A DNA stretch of 64,000 nt from Azospirillum oryzae (GTDB taxonomy: Bacteria; Pseudomonadota; Alphaproteobacteria; Azospirillales; Azospirillaceae), in NCBI RefSeq assembly GCF_900177515.1, contig NZ_FXAK01000010.1, forward strand, positions 248,001 to 312,000. The letters run 5' to 3'. Positions 16,503 to 24,764 of the stretch are shown in pieces; within the stretch, counting starts at the first letter, position 1; each line of letters begins with the position of its first letter. The notes below the pieces were generated by a model. That model did not search any database and was not told the DNA's origin. It saw nothing but the letters and a program-made list of their open reading frames with translations. The position numbers were made by a program, and so were the translations under genes.

Positions 16503-19500
16503 TTACCGTTCGGCGACGGCCGCCGTCTGCAGCGCCGCCCCGTTGAGGAAGCGGCGCAGCGACGCCGGCTTCACCGGTTTGTAGAGCACGCCGCAGCCGC
16601 AACGCTCCGCCTCGGCCCGCACCGCTTCGGAACGGTCGGCGGTCAGCAGCAGCCCCTTGACCGGACGGTCCCACAATTCCCGCAACCGCTCCAGAACCGC
16701 AAGCCCCGTCTGTTCGCCGCCCCCTCCAGAGCCTACGTGATAATCGACGCAGACGACATCGGGAAGCGCCCCGTCGAAGGGAGCCAGCGCCGCCAGCGCC
16801 CCGGTGACGTCCGACGCCGTCGCCACCCGGCAGCCCCATTGGCCGAGCAGGGCGCGCAGGCCCGCCAGGATCGGCTCCTCGTTGTCGATGCACAGGACCA
16901 GCAGACCGGCGGACAGGGCTGCGGGGGCGGTGACCGGGCGGTCGACCGGGGTGGCGCGGGCCTGCTCCATCGGCACCTCCACCGCGAAGCCGGTGCCGCG
17001 CCCGACGGTGGAGCGCAGGCTGACGGGATGGCCGAGCAGCCGGGCGATGCGGTCGACGATGGCGAGGCCGAGGCCGAGACCCTTGTCGGCCGGGTTGCCG
17101 CCGCCGTTTTCGCCGCCCAGCCGGCGGAATTCCTCGAAGACCTCGCGGCGCTTGGCCTCGGGGATGCCGGGGCCGGTGTCCCACACCTCGATGCGCAGGC
17201 GGTCACCGTTAATGGGATCACGGCGGCGCCGGCAGCCGAGCAGCACCCGGCCCTTCGGCGTGTAACGGATGGCGTTGGACAGGAAGTTCTGCAGGATGCG
17301 GCGCAGAAGCTGCGGGTCGGACCGCACCACCGCGCCGCAGCCGACCACCTTCAGCGTCAGGCCGCGCTCCTGCGCCAGGGCGGAGAACTCGACTCCCAGC
17401 CCGCCCAGCAGATCGTCGATGGCGAAGCTGCGCTTCTGCACCCGGACATTGCCGGCGTCCAGCGAGGAGATGTCGAGCAGCCCGCCCAGCAGCATCTCGG
17501 TCGAGCGCAGGGAAGCGGCGGCGTTGTCGATCATGCCGCATTCGGCTGACCGCTGGTCGGGCGTCGGCAGCGGGCCGCGCATGCTTTCCTCCAGAGCCGA
17601 GACGAACAGGCGGGCGGCGTTCAGCGGCTGCAGCAGGTCGTGGCTGGCGGCGGCGAGGAAGCGGGTCTTGCTGGCGTTGGCCGCCTCGGCCTCCGCCTTC
17701 GCCTGCTGCAGGGCGTCGGTGCGTTCCCGAACGCGGTGCTCCAGGCTTTCGTTGGCCTCGCGCAGCGCCTCGGCGGCGCGGTAGCGCTCGGTCACGTCGG
17801 TGTAGGTGGAGACGTAGCCGCCTTCCGGCAGCGGGTTGGCGACGATCTCCAGCACCGTGCCGTCGGGGCGCCGCCGCTCGTAGCGGTAGGGCCATTGCTG
17901 GTTGGCGGTGTCGCGGTTGATCAGCAGCGCCTCCATGTCGCGGGCGCTGTATTCGCCGCGCCGCTCGTTGAAGCGGATCAGGTCGGCGAAGGGCACGCCC
18001 ACCCGCACCATGTCGGCCGGCAGGTCGAGCAGTTCCAGGTAGCGGTGGTTCCAGGCGGCGATTCGATGGTCGGCGTCGATCACGCAGATGCCCTGGCCGA
18101 TGTTCTCCAGCGTCGCCTGCAGGAGTTTCCGGTTGAACCGCAGCGCCTCCGACGCCTCGTCCAGCATCGCCATGGCGTCGCCGCGCGACAGCGAGCGGCC
18201 CTGCAGCGAGGCGGCCATCACCACCCGCGCCGACGCGGCACCGATGGCGCCGGCGATCAGCGTCTCGGTGAAGCGGACGGCGTCGAGGTCAGCAGGGCCG
18301 GCCTCGCCCTTGCGGCCGGCGGAGTTGAGGAGGCTGCCTCTGGCGGCGTAGGCATCGAAGGCGGCGTTGCCGCGCTCCGCCCCGACGAAGCGGATGGCGA
18401 GCGCGCGCAAATCGGCCAGCTTGGCGAGAGCCTGGGGGGTGTCGTCCTCGTCGCGGTCGGCGGTGGCGGTGGTGTAGAAGACGGCCTGGGTGCGCTCCAC
18501 CGCGCTGGGACGGGCCAGCAGGGAGCCGGCGACGAAGGCGATCAGGTTGGCGAGCAGGCTCCACAGGCTGGCGTGGGAGATGGGGTCCAGCCCCTCGATC
18601 CCGAACAACGCCTGCGGGCGCAGCCAGCCGATGCCCCAGGGGCCGAACTCCAGGAAGTCGGTGGACACCGGGATGATGCCGCCCATCGACGGCACCAGCA
18701 GCGTGTAGACCCACAGCAGGAAACCGGCGCCCAGCCCGGCCAGCGCCCCCACCCGGTTGGCGCGCGGCCAGTAGAGCCCACCGAAGAAGGCCGGGCCGAA
18801 CTGCGCCACCGCGACGAAGGAGAGCAGGCCGATGACGGTCAGCGGGTAATCGCGGTCGACCAGCCGGTGCATGACATAGGCCAGCAGCAGGATCCCCAGC
18901 ACCGACAGCCGCCGCACCAGCAGCAGCGTGCCGACCATGTCGCGCCGGCCGACGCGGGCGGCGAAGCGGGGGCGGCTGAGCAGCAGCGGCATCACCACGT
19001 CGTTGCACAGCATGGTGCTGAGCGACACCGCGGCGACGATGACCATGCCGGTCGCCGCCGACAGGCCGCCGATGAAGGACAGCAGGCTGAAGCCGCCGGC
19101 CCCCGCCGCGATGGGCAGGGTGATCATGAAGGTGTCGGGGTTGATCCCTCCCTCTCCGAAGGTCACCAGACCGGCCACCGCGATGGGGATCATCAGCGCG
19201 CTGAGCGCCAGCAGGTAGGTCGGGTACATCCAGGCGGCGGCGCGCAGATGGCGGGGGCTGTCATTCTCCACCGTCATCACATGGTACATCTGCGGCAGGC
19301 AGAGGAAGGCGATGATCGAGATCGCCGTGTTCGACCACCATGTCGGGTCGGTGAAGTCAGGCGATAGCAGCGGTTCCGCCTGCGGCCGGGCGATCAGGTC
19401 GGTGTAGCCGTCGAACATGCCCCAGACGATGAAGGCCGCCACCGCCAGGAAGACGGTCAGCTTCACCAGACTCTCGAACGCGATGGCCAGCATCAGGCCG

Positions 19501-20084
19501 CGATGGTGTTCGCTGGCGTTGATGTGGCGGACGCCGAACAGGATGGTGAAGACCGCCATCGACAGCGCCACCGCGAAGGCGGTGTCGCCCCAGATCGGCG
19601 GCGGCAGGGCGGCCGGCGCGGCCAGCGAGGGGGAGGTGAGCACGTCGAAGCTGGCGGCCACCGCCTTCAGCTGCAAGGCGATGTAGGGCAGCACGCCGAC
19701 CAGCGCGGTCAGCGTCACCAGCGCCGCCACCGCCTGGCTCTTGCCATAGCGGGCGCCGATGAAGTCGGCGATGGAGGTGACGTTCTGCGCCTTGGTGATG
19801 GCGATGGTCTTGGTCAGCACCGGCCTTGCCGCCAGCAGTAGGATCATCGGCGCCAGGTAGATCGGCAGGAAATCGAAGCCGCTGGCCGATGCCCGCCCGA
19901 CCGAGCCGTAGAAGCTCCAGCTCGTGTTGTAGATGCAGAGCGTCAGCGCATAGAGGATGCCGGCCGTCCGCGGCGACGCCGACAGCAGCGCACCCCCGGC
20001 GGTGCGGCGGTCGCCCCACCAGGCGATGGCGAACAGCACCCCCAGATAGGCCGCCGAAACGGCCAGCACCAGCCAACTCTGCAC
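16503..20084 (-). CDS. Sodium:solute-symporter-fused hybrid histidine kinase, CrbS-like
   Basis: 1193 residues. Residues 1 to about 490 are a sodium/solute symporter (SSSF) domain with 12-13 membrane helices (for example NTSWSFYGSVGRASASGFDF and FGPAFFGGLYWPRANRVGAL). A linker and a PAS domain follow (LENIGQGICVIDADHRIAAW, about 665-770), then a coiled coil, HisKA with His815 in SHDLLQPLNAAR, an HATPase ending GLGLGLAIVDRIARLLGHPV, and a C-terminal receiver with Asp1114 in CVDYHVG. This is the CbrA/CrbS/MxtR architecture. Domain and the adjacent LuxR regulator fit CrbS best. It may sense a transported small molecule or flux through the symporter. No acs gene lies in the window. Confidence 0.92.
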   Translation of the reverse strand: MQSWLVLAVSAAYLGVLFAIAWWGDRRTAGGALLSASPRTAGILYALTLCIYNTSWSFYGSVGRASASGFDFLPIYLAPMILLLAARPVLTKTIAITKAQNVTSIADFIGARYGKSQAVAALVTLTALVGVLPYIALQLKAVAASFDVLTSPSLAAPAALPPPIWGDTAFAVALSMAVFTILFGVRHINASEHHRGLMLAIAFESLVKLTVFLAVAAFIVWGMFDGYTDLIARPQAEPLLSPDFTDPTWWSNTAISIIAFLCLPQMYHVMTVENDSPRHLRAAAWMYPTYLLALSALMIPIAVAGLVTFGEGGINPDTFMITLPIAAGAGGFSLLSFIGGLSAATGMVIVAAVSLSTMLCNDVVMPLLLSRPRFAARVGRRDMVGTLLLVRRLSVLGILLLAYVMHRLVDRDYPLTVIGLLSFVAVAQFGPAFFGGLYWPRANRVGALAGLGAGFLLWVYTLLVPSMGGIIPVSTDFLEFGPWGIGWLRPQALFGIEGLDPISHASLWSLLANLIAFVAGSLLARPSAVERTQAVFYTTATADRDEDDTPQALAKLADLRALAIRFVGAERGNAAFDAYAARGSLLNSAGRKGEAGPADLDAVRFTETLIAGAIGAASARVVMAASLQGRSLSRGDAMAMLDEASEALRFNRKLLQATLENIGQGICVIDADHRIAAWNHRYLELLDLPADMVRVGVPFADLIRFNERRGEYSARDMEALLINRDTANQQWPYRYERRRPDGTVLEIVANPLPEGGYVSTYTDVTERYRAAEALREANESLEHRVRERTDALQQAKAEAEAANASKTRFLAAASHDLLQPLNAARLFVSALEESMRGPLPTPDQRSAECGMIDNAAASLRSTEMLLGGLLDISSLDAGNVRVQKRSFAIDDLLGGLGVEFSALAQERGLTLKVVGCGAVVRSDPQLLRRILQNFLSNAIRYTPKGRVLLGCRRRRDPINGDRLRIEVWDTGPGIPEAKRREVFEEFRRLGGENGGGNPADKGLGLGLAIVDRIARLLGHPVSLRSTVGRGTGFAVEVPMEQARATPVDRPVTAPAALSAGLLVLCIDNEEPILAGLRALLGQWGCRVATASDVTGALAALAPFDGALPDVVCVDYHVGSGGGGEQTGLAVLERLRELWDRPVKGLLLTADRSEAVRAEAERCGCGVLYKPVKPASLRRFLNGAALQTAAVAER

Positions 20085-20561
20085 GACCGACGGACCTGTT
20101 GTGGTGGGATGTTTGCAATGACCCTATCCCAAGCCCCGGCCCGCCAACAACGGCCGGGCTCGGCATTGCCCAAAAACTGTGCAGCGCTGAACGAAGGTAG
20201 GGGGCGCACATGGTTTGCCATTCGAACTATTCTGCACCTGCCGGACGCCGCCGTCCCGGTCGCCGCTGGTGCGACGGCCGGCGTTCCTGCTCCCGGCCTT
20301 GGGCATCCGCAAAGGGTCGGAGACCGCCGAAGCGGCCGTTTCCGTCTCCTCCCTCGTACGGGGACGGCCGCTTCCGCGCCTGCCGTTTTGGACCGGCGGG
20401 CGTGGGGCAAACGGGGCTCCCCATCGGTTTACTGCGTCGTCATCGCTGGGAAAGCGCCACGAACGGTCCAATCTATGGCAAGATGGTCCATCGTGAGGGA
20501 GACCGGCCGTCGGTGCCGGACCCGGTGCGTGGCCTGAAACGGAAGACGGACGCCCAACAGA
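20085..20561. other. 477-base non-coding region
   Basis: Divergent promoters for the kinase (minus) and the small plus-strand gene should lie here. The only clear structure is the 11-bp inverted repeat at 20329-20374. Open frames on either strand lack ribosome sites and recognisable protein character. Confidence 0.45.
20329..20374. repeat. 11-bp inverted repeat with 24-base loop
   Basis: GAAGCGGCCGT (20329-20339) and ACGGCCGCTTC (20364-20374) are perfectly complementary, enclosing 24 bases that include a CTCCTCCCTC stretch. It lies 188 bases upstream of a small gene. It could be a leader structure or remnant terminator. Confidence 0.5.
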
Positions 20562-20813
20562 ATGCTGATCGACGCCTATTTGGGATTCCGGGTCGGGGAC
20601 GTGGTCCTGGACCGTGCGGAACTGGCGGCCGGCACCGCCACCATCAAGGAAATCCACGTCGTTCCCTGTGACTGGGCGCATGGCCTGACCGGCATCGCCG
20701 TCATGGAGAACGGCGCCGAGCGTTTCATCGTCCAGCTGAAGAAGGTGCGCCCGGTCGAAGAAGAGGTCGAAACCGAAAGCAACGTCCGGCCGCTGCGGCA
20801 TCGCGCACGCTGA
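20562..20813 (+). CDS. Small hypothetical protein (83 residues)
   Basis: MLIDAYLGFRVGDVVLDRAE starts a compact, beta-rich looking protein with VMENGAERFIVQLKKVRPVE in the middle and a charged tail ending RPLRHRAR. The size and hydrophobic pattern suggest a small barrel-like fold, but I recognise no family. Codon use is normal for the window. It is followed by the clearest intrinsic terminator of the window, which supports a real transcript. The start ATG at 20562 has only a weak purine-rich sequence upstream. Confidence 0.65.
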   Translation: MLIDAYLGFRVGDVVLDRAELAAGTATIKEIHVVPCDWAHGLTGIAVMENGAERFIVQLKKVRPVEEEVETESNVRPLRHRAR

Positions 20814-20847
20814 AATCGGCCGCTGAATAAGGTAGCTGAACACGGCA

Positions 20848-20888
20848 AGGCCCGCCGCCCCGGATCGGAGCGGCGGGCCTTCGTTTTT
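20848..20888 (+). terminator. Intrinsic terminator with T-run
   Basis: AGGCCCGCCGC (20848-20858) pairs with GCGGCGGGCCT (20870-20880) and is followed directly by TCGTTTTT. It ends the small plus-strand gene and may also serve the convergent minus-strand gene that stops at 20912. Confidence 0.9.
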
Positions 20889-20911
20889 GCGGCGGCGGAA
20901 CTGCCGGCCGC

Positions 20912-21202
20912 TCAGTGACGAAGCTGGACGCGTCCGCCGTTCAGGCGCGCGTCATCGACGCGGGCGATGAAGGGGAGGCCGCGCAGGAAGGCGGCGCCGG
21001 TGTCGGTCGCCTCGAACAGGACATGGCCCTGGCGGTCCTGGCCGCGGAAACGGGCCTCTGTCGCCATGCCGGCATTGCGGACGGTGGCCGACAGTTCGGA
21101 CACGGCCTTCCAGATGCGGGCACGGTGTTCGGCGGCGCTGGCGCAACCGGTCGCATCCGCGACGGCCAGCGTTACGGTGAAGGAATGAAGCTCGATCGCC
21201 AT
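20912..21202 (-). CDS. Small hypothetical protein (96 residues)
   Basis: From ATG at 21202: MAIELHSFTVTLAVADATGC, then a polar helix (AEHRARIWKAVSELSATVRN), and a C-terminal part with HVLFEATDTGAAFLRGLPFI and ARVDDARLNGGRVQLRH. No signal peptide, membrane helix or known motif was seen. The alternating pattern suggests a small alpha/beta protein. It lies in a run of short minus-strand genes of unknown role; the next gene upstream ends 92 bases away. An in-frame extension up to 21406 exists but lacks coding character. Confidence 0.6.
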   Translation of the reverse strand: MAIELHSFTVTLAVADATGCASAAEHRARIWKAVSELSATVRNAGMATEARFRGQDRQGHVLFEATDTGAAFLRGLPFIARVDDARLNGGRVQLRH

Positions 21203-21294
21203 GGTGGCACCACGGAACTTGGAGTGCGGGATTGGAAAACCCGGATCGTTCCGGCCATCGCCGGATACGGTGCCGGCCCTAGGGATCGAGAAAC

Positions 21295-21543
21295 TCAGTC
21301 GTAACGGGGAAGCTTCGACAGGACGATGTCGCTGATGAGGCCGCGGAGCTGGCTGACCGGGAGCTGTTCGACCGGAATGCGGACGGCGCGGGCGTAGGTC
21401 TCGCAAACGTGCCAGGCATGGTCGGGTTCGACCAGGATGTGCCGGGCGAGATCTTGGTCATCGGCGTTCGCCCGACCGGGGAGCGCCTTTTCACAGGCCA
21501 GGACGGTTTGCACCATGTCGCTGGCCAGACTGTGCAGATTCAT
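21295..21543 (-). CDS. Small hypothetical protein (82 residues)
   Basis: MNLHSLASDMVQTVLACEKA begins an all-helical-looking protein that contains DQDLARHILVEPDHAWHVCE and ends SQLRGLISDIVLSKLPRYD. The ATG at 21543 has GGAAGGTG a few bases upstream, which favours it over an in-frame start at 21615. No family was recognised. It may be co-transcribed with the minus-strand gene at 20912, 92 bases downstream. Confidence 0.6.
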   Translation of the reverse strand: MNLHSLASDMVQTVLACEKALPGRANADDQDLARHILVEPDHAWHVCETYARAVRIPVEQLPVSQLRGLISDIVLSKLPRYD

Positions 21544-21847
21544 GGATGGCACCTTCCCATGTTCGGGAATTGTTGGGAACACGAACAGATTAGACCTTCG
21601 GGCCGGTTTCCACAATGGTGCCTATGACGTTCGGCTGTGACAATTCAACGATGGTGCCACAACCGGCGTCCTCGCGATGCCGCCGTGGATCGGCCGATAC
21701 CGGCATCAACATAGGTCGGGGCGAATTATTCCGCCTGTGACCGTTTCGCGGGTCTGACGCGGCAAATTCCGGCCCGGTCCTCCGGCAATCCCCTCTTGCG
21801 CCGGACGCGGTTTTGCCCATGGGGGAGGGGGCGGCGATTGCCGCCGG
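21544..21847. other. 304-base intergenic region
   Basis: Somewhat AT-richer than the surroundings. A short dyad TTCCC/GGGAA lies near 21556-21571, and ATGGTGCC occurs twice near 21614 and 21651. A 76-residue minus-strand frame here has no ribosome site or protein-like composition, so no gene is called. Confidence 0.4.
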
Positions 21848-22381
21848 TCAGGTCCGGATCAGGCCGTCCTGCTTCGGCGGGGCCGGGGTCGGGGTCGGGG
21901 TCGGCGCTGGCGCCGGTGTGGCGGGCGGCGAGAGCTGCCAGTTGTCCAGCGCCCGCCTCAGCGCGTCCAGCCCGGCGCCGGCGGAGGATTTCGCCTCGTC
22001 CGCCGCGCGGGTGATGGCGGCGCAGAGCGCGGCGCGGCGTTGCGGGTCGTCGCGGCTTTCCTCCAGCGCGCGGCCGACGTCGTCCGTCGTGTCGCCGCCC
22101 CTGGCGTCGGGCTGCGCCGTCTTGGGGTCGATGCCCAGCAGCGGCAGCAGATATTCCCGTCCCTTCTCGCGCGCCACCGCCACCGCCTTGTCGCCGAACC
22201 GCTCCGCCGCCGCCAGCCCGGTGTCCCAGGCGCCGAGCGCGGCCGAGACGGTGGGGCTGCAGCGGCCGGCCGGGTCGTCCGGAGGAGGTGCCGTCTGGGC
22301 GTGCAGTGGCGCGGCGCTCAACAGCAGGGCGGCGAGAGCCGGCATGCCAAGGCGGCGGAGGAGAGTGGTCGGGCGCGTCAT
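21848..22381 (-). CDS. Secreted hypothetical protein with Pro/Thr-rich tail
   Basis: 177 residues from ATG 22381. A Sec signal peptide is evident (MTRPTTLLRRLGMPALAALL then LSAAPLHAQ, cleavage after about residue 29). The mature part has the polar helix region AAERFGDKAVAVAREKGREY and two or three Cys (RCSPTV, ALCAAI). The C-terminal 26 residues are PATPAPAPTPTPTPAPP-like, encoded by short GGGGTC-type tandem repeats near 21890-21906. The function is unknown; export to the periplasm is the only firm statement. An in-frame upstream ATG at 22447 would bury the signal peptide and is rejected. Confidence 0.65.
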   Translation of the reverse strand: MTRPTTLLRRLGMPALAALLLSAAPLHAQTAPPPDDPAGRCSPTVSAALGAWDTGLAAAERFGDKAVAVAREKGREYLLPLLGIDPKTAQPDARGGDTTDDVGRALEESRDDPQRRAALCAAITRAADEAKSSAGAGLDALRRALDNWQLSPPATPAPAPTPTPTPAPPKQDGLIRT

Positions 22382-22528
22382 GCGGGAGGACCTGCGGTCG
22401 AAAAGGGGCCTTCCGGAGATTTGGGGAGGCGGCCGGCGGCTTTCCATGGTGCCGCACCCGCCGCGAGTCGGCGGAGGGAAAGAGCGGCATTCTGCCGCGA
22501 CCTGTGGCGATTTTGCTACCGGATGACG

Positions 22529-22546
22529 TTTTCATGGCGTTTACAT
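22529..22546 (+). promoter_or_regulatory. Possible Pho box upstream of the Pit transport genes
   Basis: TTTTCAT (22529-22535) and TTTACAT (22540-22546) are 7-base direct repeats separated by 4 bases, the spacing of PhoB-binding CTGTCAT-N4-CTGTCAT sites; 9 of 14 positions match. They lie about 80 bases before the DUF47/pit gene pair. Confidence 0.4.
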
Positions 22547-22626
22547 GACATGCCGCCGCTGCACCGCACCGCGAAGCGTGCTAAGAGCAGCCCGAAATCT
22601 CACCTGTTCACGCGAGTCACCGTCCC

Positions 22627-23271
22627 ATGCTGCTGCGCGCATTCCGTTCGCTGATGCCGAAGGAGGAACGCTTCGTCGACCAGTTCGTCGAGCAGGCCCG
22701 TCACATCGTGGCGGCATCCGCCGCCCTGGAAGCGGTGATGGACGCGGGACCGGACGACCGCACGCAGAAGATCGCGGCGCTGAAGCGGGTGGAGAAGGAC
22801 GCCGACCGCGTCGCCAAGGATGCAGGGCGCGACCTGCACCGCGCCTTCATCACGCCCTTCGACCGGTCGGACATCCTGTCGCTGATCAACGCGCTGGACG
22901 ACGCCATCGACCTGATGGACGAGGTGCCGCGCCATGCCGGCCTGTACGGCGTCGAGGTGTTCGACGAGCCGATGCGCCGCTTCGTCGCCCTGATCCGCCA
23001 GCAGGCCGACGTGCTGCTGGAACTGATGCCGCTGCTGGGCGCCATCGCCCGCAACGCCGAACGGATCGACCATCTCTGCGGCCGGCTGTCCGATCTGGAG
23101 GACGAGGCCGACGACGTGCTGCGCGAGGCGCTGAAGGCGCTGATCGCGGAGAAGCCGGACATGATCGCCTTCCTCGGCCGGCGCGAGCTGTACGAGATGC
23201 TGGAGGCGGTGACCGACCGCTGCGACGACGTCGGCGACCTTGTCGCGGGCATCACGCTCGATCAGGTCTGA
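22627..23271 (+). CDS. DUF47/PhoU-like Pit accessory protein
   Basis: 214 residues, all-helical, of the DUF47 (PF01865) PhoU-related family. The text RVEKDADRVAKDAGRDLHRA, FITPFDRSDILSLINALDDA and DEVPRHAGLYGVEVFDEPMR matches the family pattern of a metal-binding helical bundle with conserved E/D-x3-D motifs. Genes of this family nearly always precede pit and are thought to regulate phosphate uptake. Here pit follows after 10 bases, so the two form an operon. Start ATG at 22627; the ribosome site is weak. Confidence 0.9.
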   Translation: MLLRAFRSLMPKEERFVDQFVEQARHIVAASAALEAVMDAGPDDRTQKIAALKRVEKDADRVAKDAGRDLHRAFITPFDRSDILSLINALDDAIDLMDEVPRHAGLYGVEVFDEPMRRFVALIRQQADVLLELMPLLGAIARNAERIDHLCGRLSDLEDEADDVLREALKALIAEKPDMIAFLGRRELYEMLEAVTDRCDDVGDLVAGITLDQV

Positions 23272-23281
23272 GGCCGCGTCG

Positions 23282-24295
23282 ATGGAGGCCCTGCAACTCG
23301 GTCTGCCGGCGATCGTCCTCATCATTCTGGTGGCGCTCGCCTTCGACTTCATCAACGGCCTGCACGACGCGGCGAACTCCATCGCCACCGTGGTGTCGAC
23401 CCGCGTGCTGTCGCCCAAGCTGGCGGTCCTGTGGGCGGCCTTCTTCAACTTCATCGCCTTCCTGTTCTTCGGCCTGCATGTCGCCACCACCATCGGCACC
23501 GGGCTGGTCGACCCGCTGGTGATGGACCCGGCGGTGATCCTGGCGGCGCTGATCGGCGCCATCGGCTGGAACCTGATCACCTGGTATCTCGGGCTGCCGT
23601 CCTCCTCGTCGCACGCGCTGGTCGGCGGCATCGCCGGGGCCGGCATCGCCAAGGCGGGATTCGGCGCCATCGTCGCCAGCGGCTTCACCAAGACGGCGGT
23701 CGCCATCGTGCTGTCGCCCGGCATCGGCCTGCTGCTGGCGCTGTTCCTGATGCTGGTGGCGTCCTGGGCGCTGCGCCGCGCCGCCCCCTTCACGGTCGAC
23801 CGCCAGTTCCGCCATCTGCAGCTGGTGTCGGCGGCGCTCTACAGCCTGGGCCATGGCGGCAACGACGCGCAGAAGACGATGGGCATCATCGCCGTGCTGC
23901 TGTTCAGCCAGGGCATGCTGGGCGATACCTTCCACGTCCCCTTCTGGGTCATCATCGCCTGCCAGCTGGCGATGGGGCTGGGCACGATGATGGGCGGCTG
24001 GCGCATCGTCCGCACCATGGGGTCGCGCATCACCGACCTGAAGCCCTATCAGGGCTTCTGCGCCGAGACGGCGGGCGCGATCACCCTGTTCGGCGCGACG
24101 TGGCTGGGCATTCCGGTGTCGACCACCCACACCATCACCGGCGCCATCGTCGGCGTCGGCTCCGCCCGCCGCACCTCGGCGGTGCGCTGGGGGCTGGCGG
24201 GCCGAATCGTCTGGGCCTGGGTGCTGACGATTCCCGCCTCCGGCATCGTCGCGTGGCTGTCCTACCTGCTGGTCGCCGCCGTGCTGCGCCCGTAA
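23282..24295 (+). CDS. pit: Low-affinity inorganic phosphate transporter Pit
   Basis: 337 residues with about ten membrane helices. The duplicated PiT signature is present: FDFINGLHDAANSIATVVST in the N-terminal half and SLGHGGNDAQKTMGIIAVLL in the C-terminal half, along with GLPSSSSHALVGGIAGAGIA and LGIPVSTTHTITGAIVGVG. It imports phosphate (as metal phosphate) with protons. The ATG at 23282 is used because the upstream frame reads through the end of the DUF47 gene. Control by PhoB is possible through the repeat at 22529-22546. Confidence 0.95.
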   Translation: MEALQLGLPAIVLIILVALAFDFINGLHDAANSIATVVSTRVLSPKLAVLWAAFFNFIAFLFFGLHVATTIGTGLVDPLVMDPAVILAALIGAIGWNLITWYLGLPSSSSHALVGGIAGAGIAKAGFGAIVASGFTKTAVAIVLSPGIGLLLALFLMLVASWALRRAAPFTVDRQFRHLQLVSAALYSLGHGGNDAQKTMGIIAVLLFSQGMLGDTFHVPFWVIIACQLAMGLGTMMGGWRIVRTMGSRITDLKPYQGFCAETAGAITLFGATWLGIPVSTTHTITGAIVGVGSARRTSAVRWGLAGRIVWAWVLTIPASGIVAWLSYLLVAAVLRP

Positions 24296-24426
24296 GGGCG
24301 TAGAATCGGGGGGAGAACGCCTGCAGAACGACAGGGCGAAAGGATAAGCCCTTCGGGATGCAGCGCGGCCTTGACCCGCAAGGGCGGGAACGGCAGGATC
24401 GGTGCGGTGGAGACAGGATACCGGTC

Positions 24427-24753
24427 ATGCCGCATATCGAACGCACCGACCAAGGTGAGCAGTATGTGCTTCCCGGCACCGAACGCCGGACGGCCCCCGG
24501 CTTGCCCTATGCGGCGGAAGCCGACGGCCAGCTGACCCTGCATTTCTACGCCCCGCCCGACAAGTCCGAACGCCGCCCGCGCCCGACCTCGGCACGCGCG
24601 CTGTCGTCCACGCCCCTGCCGGTGACGGCGCTGCCGACCGGTGCGGCGATGGCCCCCGCGATGGCACAGGCGCCGGCGGCGGCCGACTCCGCGCCGCAGA
24701 GCCTGTTCGGTCGCCGGCTCGCCCATTTCCCGCGGGTGTTCGACCAGCCCTGA
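24427..24753 (+). CDS. Hypothetical protein (108 residues)
   Basis: Starts MPHIERTDQGEQYVLPGTER with AGGA about 10 bases upstream. The first half is polar and includes YAAEADGQLTLHFYAPPDK; the centre is an Ala/Pro/Thr-rich, probably disordered stretch, and the end is SLFGRRLAHFPRVFDQP. I recall similar YVLPG-type N-terminal segments in alphaproteobacterial hypothetical proteins but cannot name a family. It converges with the hybrid kinase gene; the two stop codons lie within one palindrome. Confidence 0.6.
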   Translation: MPHIERTDQGEQYVLPGTERRTAPGLPYAAEADGQLTLHFYAPPDKSERRPRPTSARALSSTPLPVTALPTGAAMAPAMAQAPAAADSAPQSLFGRRLAHFPRVFDQP

Positions 24754-24764
24754 CGGACCGTCAG
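24750..24764. terminator. Palindrome covering two convergent stop codons
   Basis: CTGACGG-A-CCGTCAG is a perfect 7-bp dyad that contains the TGA of the plus-strand gene (24751-24753) and of the minus-strand kinase (24761-24763). Its one-base centre makes a good RNA hairpin unlikely unless the loop opens, so a terminator role is uncertain. Confidence 0.35.

Noticed and set aside
16503..20084. Possible separate sodium/solute symporter gene fused by assembly error to a kinase
   Set aside because: The symporter-PAS-kinase fusion is an established architecture (CbrA, CrbS), and the frame is continuous without a stop or frameshift.
20109..20537. A 142-codon plus-strand frame in the gap before the 83-residue gene
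   Set aside because: No ribosome site, Arg/Ala/Pro low-complexity translation, and it crosses an 11-bp inverted repeat.
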